Shown here one piece after another: positions 5,395-9,907 of a stretch of 9,907 nucleotides of DNA (its first letter is position 1; every line of letters begins with the position of its first letter). The translations under genes and the position numbers were made by a program. Source of the DNA: Candidatus Woesearchaeota archaeon (GTDB lineage Archaea > Nanobdellota > Nanobdellia > Woesearchaeales > WJKV01); contig JAHWIA010000025.1 of the NCBI GenBank assembly GCA_019322855.1, positions 1-9,907 on the forward strand, given 5' to 3'. The notes under the pieces were generated by a model, which was not told where the DNA came from, searched no databases, and saw only the letters and a program-made list of their open reading frames with translations.

Positions 5395-6093
5395 ATGAAA
5401 AAAAAGAACAGACCAATCATAGAACTGAACAATGTATGGAAGATCTATGAGATGGGAGATTCTAAAGTAGAAGCCTTAAGAGGACTTAATCTAGAGATCA
5501 AGCATGGCGAGTTCGTCTGCATTATGGGGCCGAGCGGTTCTGGCAAAAGCACGTGCGTTAATATGGTAGGCTGTCTTGACTTGCCTTCCAAAGGAAAAGT
5601 CATTTTGGACGGGCAGGACATCAGCAATCTGGCAGAATCAGAGCTTGCGCAGATCAGAGGAAGGAAAATAGGATTCATATTCCAGACCTTTAATCTGATA
5701 AATACATTAAATGCAGTAGAGAATGTTGCCTTGCCGATGATATTCCAGGGCACTTCAGAAAGCGATAGACTTAAAAGGGCCAAACATCTACTGAATATGG
5801 TAGAGCTCAATCACAGGCTCTTTCACAAGCCTAATGAGATGAGCGGCGGTGAAAGGCAAAGGGTCGCTATTGCAAGATCCTTGGCAAACAATCCTGAAGT
5901 AATCTTGGCTGATGAGCCAACAGGCAACCTGGACACAAAGACTGGAAGGATTGTCATCGACTTTTTGCAGAAGCTTCATAAACAGGAAGACAAGACGATC
6001 ATCATGGTGACCCATGATCCTACACTGACAAAGTATTCAGACCGGGTCGTGCGCCTGCTTGACGGGCAGACCATTGAAAAAAAGAGGCGATAG
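5395..6093 (+). CDS. ABC transporter ATPase, MacB/LolD type
   Basis: This is the cytoplasmic nucleotide-binding subunit that powers the two permeases encoded downstream. From the ATG at 5395 it has 232 residues, the usual size for stand-alone LolD/MacB-type ATPases. The motifs are complete: Walker A GPSGSGKS at 45-52, Q-loop Gln at about 97 (IFQTFNL), signature MSGGERQ at 149-155 (Met in place of the usual Leu), Walker B VILADE at 169-174 with catalytic Glu174, D-loop about 178-180, and the switch His207 in MVTHD. The start rests on the TATA box spacing; an upstream in-frame TTG at 5389 would add only two residues. The next gene begins four bases after the stop. The family is typical of mechanotransmission-type transporters rather than substrate importers. 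Confidence 0.95.
   Translation: MKKKNRPIIELNNVWKIYEMGDSKVEALRGLNLEIKHGEFVCIMGPSGSGKSTCVNMVGCLDLPSKGKVILDGQDISNLAESELAQIRGRKIGFIFQTFNLINTLNAVENVALPMIFQGTSESDRLKRAKHLLNMVELNHRLFHKPNEMSGGERQRVAIARSLANNPEVILADEPTGNLDTKTGRIVIDFLQKLHKQEDKTIIMVTHDPTLTKYSDRVVRLLDGQTIEKKRR
6084..6091 (+). promoter_or_regulatory. Shine-Dalgarno site of the Ig-like protein gene
   Basis: GAGGCGAT matches the archaeal consensus GAGGTGAT at seven of eight positions and ends six bases before the ATG at 6098. It fixes that start, rather than an in-frame TTG at 6059 inside the ATPase gene. Confidence 0.6.
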
Positions 6094-6097
6094 ACAA

Positions 6098-7387
6098 ATG
6101 AAGAAGACTTTAATTTTTTCACTTTCATTATTATTATGCTTAATTCTTATTCCTAGCACTTTTGCTGCGATCATTGTTTCAGAACCACAGAGAGGGATGG
6201 GTTTGAGTGATCTCACAATAACTTTCTTGAACCAAGATCCTGATCCTGTAGAACCTGGAGAACAGGTTGAATTGAGATTCAGGGCAGAGAATCTGGGACA
6301 AAACAGGATAGAAGACATCGAGTTCGAAATCCTGCCAGAGTATCCTTTTGAATTATTGAGCGAAGATGAAGAAGGTGCGAGAATAAACATAGGAAGCCTT
6401 GACCCTGCACAGAGAGGAAAGGACAGTGCGATATTTCACTGGAAATTAAGAGTAGATTCTGAAGCAATAGAAGGAGATAATGATATTGAATTACGATATT
6501 ATGTAGAAGGCAAGCCTGCTTCAATCAAGCTGGAACCGTTCCGTATCAATGTGAAAAGCAGGGACATCATACTTACAGTGGGAAAGATTGAATCTAATCC
6601 TGAAAAAGTAGTACCAGGGCAAGAGATCGAGCTTAATTTTCCATTGCTGAATCTTGCAGACAGCGATGTTGACGATGTAAGAATAAAACTGGATCTGGAA
6701 GGGTTCCCATTTGCGACACTGGGAAGCACTAATGAACAGGTCGTACGATTATTGAGAAGAAGAGAGACAACAGACCTTACTTTCAAGCTCGTCGCGAACA
6801 GTGACGCAGACTTAAAGACATACAATATACCTATCGAGATATATTTTACAGACAAGTTCGATGAAGCACATTCATTGACAGGCAAGTTCGGCATAAAGGT
6901 ATATGAAAAACCAGACTACCTGCTCGACCTTGCAGACGTGGAACTTGACAGCGGAGAGGTATTCCTGCCTAATACAAAAGGAAGAGTGATTGTTGCATTC
7001 TCAAACACTGGAAGAGGGGACATCAATGCCCTGAACATCAAGCTTCTGCCTTCTGATGACTACAGGATTATCACAAAGGATGAATTATACATAGGCAATC
7101 TGGAAAGTGACGATTATGAAACTGCAGAGTTTGACATTTACGTGAACAAGGTCACCGGAAAGATCCCATTGAAGATACAATTGGAATACAAAGACAGTGA
7201 AAACGAAAAATTTGTAGACAATGTGGATCTTATGCTTAATGTATACAGCAAAAGAGAAGCTGCAAAACTTGGCTTGATCAAAAGAAGAAGCATTGTGGGA
7301 ACAATCATCACTCTACTGATAATCGCAGGAATCATCTATCTTATCTACCGCCATTACAAAAAGAAAAAGAAGAAGAAGAAAAAGTGA
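6098..7387 (+). CDS. Membrane-anchored S-layer/NEW3-like protein with Ig-like repeats
   Basis: The 429-residue protein is predicted to be exported and anchored. A signal peptide covers about 1-23 (MKKTLIFSLSLLLCLILIP...FA). It is followed by three similar beta-sandwich modules at about 30-150, 155-260 and 270-385. Each has patterns such as VEPGEQVELRFRAENLG or VVPGQEIELNFPLLNL, the hallmark of COG1361/NEW3/CARDB-type domains. One membrane helix at about 398-417 precedes a tail of nine lysines. The cytoplasmic end is thus only the lysine tail, and the modules face outside. It lies between the ATPase and the permeases in a tight operon, so it is probably a partner of the transporter, in the place of a bacterial MacA/HlyD-type adaptor, to which it shows no evident resemblance. 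Family assignment is by pattern; the partner role is inference. Confidence 0.85.
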   Translation: MKKTLIFSLSLLLCLILIPSTFAAIIVSEPQRGMGLSDLTITFLNQDPDPVEPGEQVELRFRAENLGQNRIEDIEFEILPEYPFELLSEDEEGARINIGSLDPAQRGKDSAIFHWKLRVDSEAIEGDNDIELRYYVEGKPASIKLEPFRINVKSRDIILTVGKIESNPEKVVPGQEIELNFPLLNLADSDVDDVRIKLDLEGFPFATLGSTNEQVVRLLRRRETTDLTFKLVANSDADLKTYNIPIEIYFTDKFDEAHSLTGKFGIKVYEKPDYLLDLADVELDSGEVFLPNTKGRVIVAFSNTGRGDINALNIKLLPSDDYRIITKDELYIGNLESDDYETAEFDIYVNKVTGKIPLKIQLEYKDSENEKFVDNVDLMLNVYSKREAAKLGLIKRRSIVGTIITLLIIAGIIYLIYRHYKKKKKKKKK

Positions 7388-7397
7388 ATTTCTTTTT

Positions 7398-7402
7398 GTG
7401 AT
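7398..7402 (+). promoter_or_regulatory. Partial Shine-Dalgarno of the first permease gene
   Basis: GTGAT matches the 3' half of the consensus GAGGTGAT and lies five bases before the ATG at 7408. It is weaker than the sites of the neighbouring operon genes. Confidence 0.35.
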
Positions 7403-7407
7403 TCAAG

Positions 7408-8595
7408 ATGATTAAGGATTATTTTATTATTGCGTTCAAGAATCTGAGAGAGAGGAAAGTTCGTTCTTGGTTGACAATTCTCGGGATTATAATCAGTATA
7501 GCCAGCATTGTCGCATTGATCAGCATCAGCAACGGTCTAGAGGACAGTATTAAGGAACAGTTTGTCAAGTTCGGCAGCAATAGATTCTATGTTGTTGTTC
7601 CTGGAGGACAGCCCGGCACAGGGACCGGCCTGACTACAAGAGATGTTGACGCGCTAGAGAGCATGCCTGATTTTGAATACGTCACTCCTTATCTTATAAT
7701 TCCTAGTGCAGAGCTTGAATACTCAAAAGAGACAGTCTATAGTTCCTTGTTCGCATGGCCGAGCGAGGACAGTGACAGGAGATTTGAAGATTATGATTTC
7801 ACTTTCAAAGAAGGCGGGCCGTTCAGGGATGGACAGAAGTATGTCGCCATATTCGGAAGTGTTGCAGCCACTGACCTTTTTGACAAGGATGTTCACGTAA
7901 AAAACAAGGTCGCGATAAAAGACATCAAGTTTGAGGTTGTAGGAATTCTTGAATCCTTCGGCAACAGGCAGGATGACAGTGCAATCTACATTCCGATAGA
8001 TACTGCTCGAACTCTTTTTGACAAGCCGGATGAAGTAAGTCTTATTGATGTTACAGTAAAGAGCGGAAGAGACATTGATGAGGTTGCAGAGAAAGCAAGA
8101 CGGTTATTGGAAAGAAAAAGAAAGGACGAGAATTTTGAAATACTGACTCCCACACAGATATTGAAGATGCTTTCACAGATTCTAGGTATTGTGCAGGCGA
8201 TACTTGTCAGCATCGCTGCAATAAGTTTAGTAGTAGGTGCAGTCGGCATAATGAACAGCATGTATACCAGTGTGATGGAAAGGACCAAATCAATAGGGGT
8301 GATGAAAAGCATCGGTGCAAGAAACAAAGACATCCTGTTCTTATTTCTTCTGGAGAGCGGGATGATTGGGTTTGTCGGAGGAATAATAGGGATAATTTTA
8401 GGTTATATTGCTTCGTATGGTGTTGCTGTATATGCAGCTTCTGCAGGTTATAGCATACTGAAGATAAATTTAGATGTCTTCCTGATAATAGGAGGTCTGT
8501 TGTTCGCAACCTTGATTGGAATGATGAGCGGGGTTTTGCCTGCGAGAAAAGCTGCAAAGCTTCATCCTGTAGATGCATTGAGGTGGACTAATTAA
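7408..8595 (+). CDS. MacB/FtsX-type ABC permease, subunit 1
   Basis: This 395-residue membrane subunit has the MacB/FtsX layout. An N-terminal amphipathic stretch and first helix (about 20-43, WLTILGIIISIASIVALISI) precede a large extracytoplasmic domain (about 45-265). Three C-terminal helices follow (about 268-290, 315-345 and 355-380), ending in the family motif ARKAAKLHPVDALR. The loop SVMERTKSIGVMKSIGA after the second helix is the conserved coupling region that contacts the ATPase. There is no fused ATPase domain. The next gene encodes a clear paralogue one base downstream, so the two probably form a heterodimer. Such transporters move periplasmic or membrane substrates or transmit force outward. 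The substrate is unknown. Confidence 0.93.
   Translation: MIKDYFIIAFKNLRERKVRSWLTILGIIISIASIVALISISNGLEDSIKEQFVKFGSNRFYVVVPGGQPGTGTGLTTRDVDALESMPDFEYVTPYLIIPSAELEYSKETVYSSLFAWPSEDSDRRFEDYDFTFKEGGPFRDGQKYVAIFGSVAATDLFDKDVHVKNKVAIKDIKFEVVGILESFGNRQDDSAIYIPIDTARTLFDKPDEVSLIDVTVKSGRDIDEVAEKARRLLERKRKDENFEILTPTQILKMLSQILGIVQAILVSIAAISLVVGAVGIMNSMYTSVMERTKSIGVMKSIGARNKDILFLFLLESGMIGFVGGIIGIILGYIASYGVAVYAASAGYSILKINLDVFLIIGGLLFATLIGMMSGVLPARKAAKLHPVDALRWTN
8580..8585 (+). promoter_or_regulatory. Shine-Dalgarno of the second permease gene
   Basis: GAGGTG, a six-base match to the consensus, lies 11 bases before the ATG at 8597 and within the last codons of the first permease gene. It allows the second permease to be initiated separately. 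Confidence 0.5.
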
Positions 8596-8596
8596 A

Positions 8597-9790
8597 ATGT
8601 TTGCAGAATATTTCAAGATAGCAATGAAAAACATGAGGAACAGGAAATTAAGAAGCTATCTTACTATGATAGGCATCATAATAGGAGTGACTGCGATTGT
8701 CGCCTTGATCACACTAGGCCAGGGGATGCAGAACAGTGTGACAGAACAATTCGACAAGTTCGGTGCAAGAAGAATATTCATAGGACCTAAAGTAATAACA
8801 GGCTTCAGCGGTCCTTCAGGAGTCACAGAACTGACGCAGAAAGATGTTGAGACCTTGGAAAAACTTCCTTATCTTGAATATGTAGTGGCTTTGCTGTCGA
8901 ACAGCATGCAGTTAGAATATAACAATAGAAAAGAGATAATGACTGTGAGCGGGATAGGCACAGAAGATATCGAGCAATCGTTTACAGACCTGGCAATGGA
9001 ATTAGAAGAAGGCAGGATGCTTGAAGAGACTGATCATTACAGTGTTGTGGTGGGTTATATGATCGCCACTGACTTGTTTGATAAGACAATGCATGCAAAG
9101 AACAGCATTAGAATTAACAATAAGAAGTTCAGGGTCGTGGGAATCTTCGAAGAACAAGGAGACCGGGATTCTGATTATTCAGTTTACATTCCTATAGATA
9201 CAATGAGGGAGATGCTGAACAGTCCTGGAGCAGTCAGCGGGATAACCGCGAACGTGAAAAAAGGTACAGAGATAGATCTTGCGAGCGAAAAGATCGAAAG
9301 AGTCCTGAAAAGAGCAAGGGATGATGAAAATTTTCAGATAACCACTCCGCAAAAAATAAAAGAACAGACAGGCGAGATACTCGGCATTGTGAATCTGGTT
9401 GTCGCTGCGATCGCAGGCATCAGCTTGGTTGTCGGCGGTCTCGGCATTATGAACAGCATGTACACAAGCGTGCTTGAAAGAACAAGAGAGATTGGTGTGA
9501 TGAAAGCAATCGGCGCGAAAAACAGCAATGTGTTCGGCTTCTTCCTCGTGGAGAGCGGAATCATGGGCTTTGTCGGAGGCGCTATCGGAATCATAGTCGG
9601 ACTCTTGATCAGTCTTGGACTGGGCGCTGCAATCAACGCATCCGGTTTTGTCAACATAAACCTGTCTGTCGATTACAGATTAGTACTGTTCGGTCTTGCA
9701 TTCTCATTCGGACTTGGAATGATATCAGGAGCACTGCCAGCTGTGCGAGCGTCGAGACTAAAGCCTGTGGATGCACTGAGGTATGAATGA
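8597..9790 (+). CDS. MacB/FtsX-type ABC permease, subunit 2
   Basis: The 397-residue protein has the same layout as its neighbour: first helix at about 20-43, a large outer domain, three C-terminal helices, and the ending PAVRASRLKPVDALRYE. The two permeases align along their whole length. They share TDLFDK, YIPIDT, GIMNSMYTSV, ER(T)-IGVMK-IGA and FVGG, while the outer domains differ most, especially at about 65-150. This suggests an old duplication with division of labour rather than a recent copy. The coupling loop SVLERTREIGVMKAIGA is intact, so both can bind the ATPase. The start follows one base after the upstream stop and is preceded by GAGGTG. The stop overlaps the start of the next gene by one base (TGATG). 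Confidence 0.93.
   Translation: MFAEYFKIAMKNMRNRKLRSYLTMIGIIIGVTAIVALITLGQGMQNSVTEQFDKFGARRIFIGPKVITGFSGPSGVTELTQKDVETLEKLPYLEYVVALLSNSMQLEYNNRKEIMTVSGIGTEDIEQSFTDLAMELEEGRMLEETDHYSVVVGYMIATDLFDKTMHAKNSIRINNKKFRVVGIFEEQGDRDSDYSVYIPIDTMREMLNSPGAVSGITANVKKGTEIDLASEKIERVLKRARDDENFQITTPQKIKEQTGEILGIVNLVVAAIAGISLVVGGLGIMNSMYTSVLERTREIGVMKAIGAKNSNVFGFFLVESGIMGFVGGAIGIIVGLLISLGLGAAINASGFVNINLSVDYRLVLFGLAFSFGLGMISGALPAVRASRLKPVDALRYE
9778..9782 (+). promoter_or_regulatory. Shine-Dalgarno of the LigT-like gene
   Basis: GAGGT lies seven bases before the ATG at 9790, inside the end of the second permease gene. It supports that start and translational coupling with the permease. Confidence 0.5.
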
Positions 9791-9907
9791 TGAAAAAATA
9801 CTTTATAGCAGTACTGCCAGACATCAAAACAAGAAAGAAATTGACAAGATTAAAGAATAAGATAATAGAATTAGGAGACGCAAAAAAGAACAGATTGCCT
9901 TTGCATA
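9790..9907 (+). CDS. 2'-5' RNA ligase (LigT)/2H phosphoesterase-like, 3'-truncated
   Basis: Only the first 39 residues are in the window. They read MKKYFIAVLPD, then a basic helix, and end in NRLPLH. The opening beta strand YFIAVLPD, the following charged helix and the arrival of a P-L-H stretch match the N-terminal half of the LigT/2H phosphoesterase fold, in which this His would begin the first H-x-T/S motif. The critical Thr/Ser and the second motif lie beyond the window, so the call rests on a short stretch. Known members cleave or form 2'-5' or cyclic phosphodiester bonds in RNA or nucleotides. The gene overlaps the permease stop by one base, but its role need not relate to transport. 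Confidence 0.6.
   Translation, partial: MKKYFIAVLPDIKTRKKLTRLKNKIIELGDAKKNRLPLH

Noticed and set aside
9334..9657. Minus-strand open frame within the second permease gene, with a similar one at 7986-8333 in the first
   Set aside because: They are shadows of the homologous permease coding sequence: the two antisense frames resemble each other only because the permeases do.
1..9907. CRISPR arrays, insertion sequences, tRNA or rRNA genes
   Set aside because: No regularly spaced repeats, transposase-like frames, terminal inverted repeats or tRNA-like cloverleaf sequences were seen by eye.

Overview
This window is archaeal. It encodes a TFB/TFIIB general transcription factor. Its promoters have A+T-rich TATA boxes about 26 bases from the first base, and five single or first-of-operon genes look leaderless. 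Genes inside the operon instead have Shine-Dalgarno matches to GAGGTGAT. Moderate G+C, many AGA/AGG arginine codons, compact spacing and several orphan membrane proteins suggest a DPANN-type lineage (Woesearchaeota/Pacearchaeota-like). That placement is inference; no rRNA or tRNA is present to confirm it.

Layout, left to right. A 5'-truncated HD-domain phosphohydrolase (+) runs tail to tail into an M50 site-2-type protease (-), overlapping by 12 bases. Next is a Cys/His-bearing orphan protein (-), divergent from tfb (+). tfb has an unusually long upstream region with two tandem near-identical promoters and a structured leader. It is followed by a small orphan gene (-). A 391-base gap (3396-3786) then holds what I read as a structured non-coding RNA with a strong promoter, several hairpins, a terminal closing stem and a T-rich terminator. 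Two surface/membrane orphans (-) follow. They are divergent from an operon (+) encoding a MacB/LolD-type ABC ATPase, an S-layer/NEW3-like membrane-anchored protein with Ig-like domains, two FtsX/MacB-type permeases, and the start of a LigT-like 2'-5' RNA ligase/2H phosphoesterase cut by the window end.

The operon looks like an archaeal counterpart of MacAB-type machinery. It has one ATPase and two diverged permeases, which probably form a heterodimer. An Ig-like surface protein sits where bacteria often have a MacA/HlyD adaptor. Its substrate is unknown.

The most novel-looking signal is the putative RNA at about 3533-3780. Its promoter resembles the tandem tfb promoters: a TATA box followed 16-19 bases later by TACTA plus an A/T run. 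This suggests a shared promoter class for highly expressed or co-regulated transcripts.
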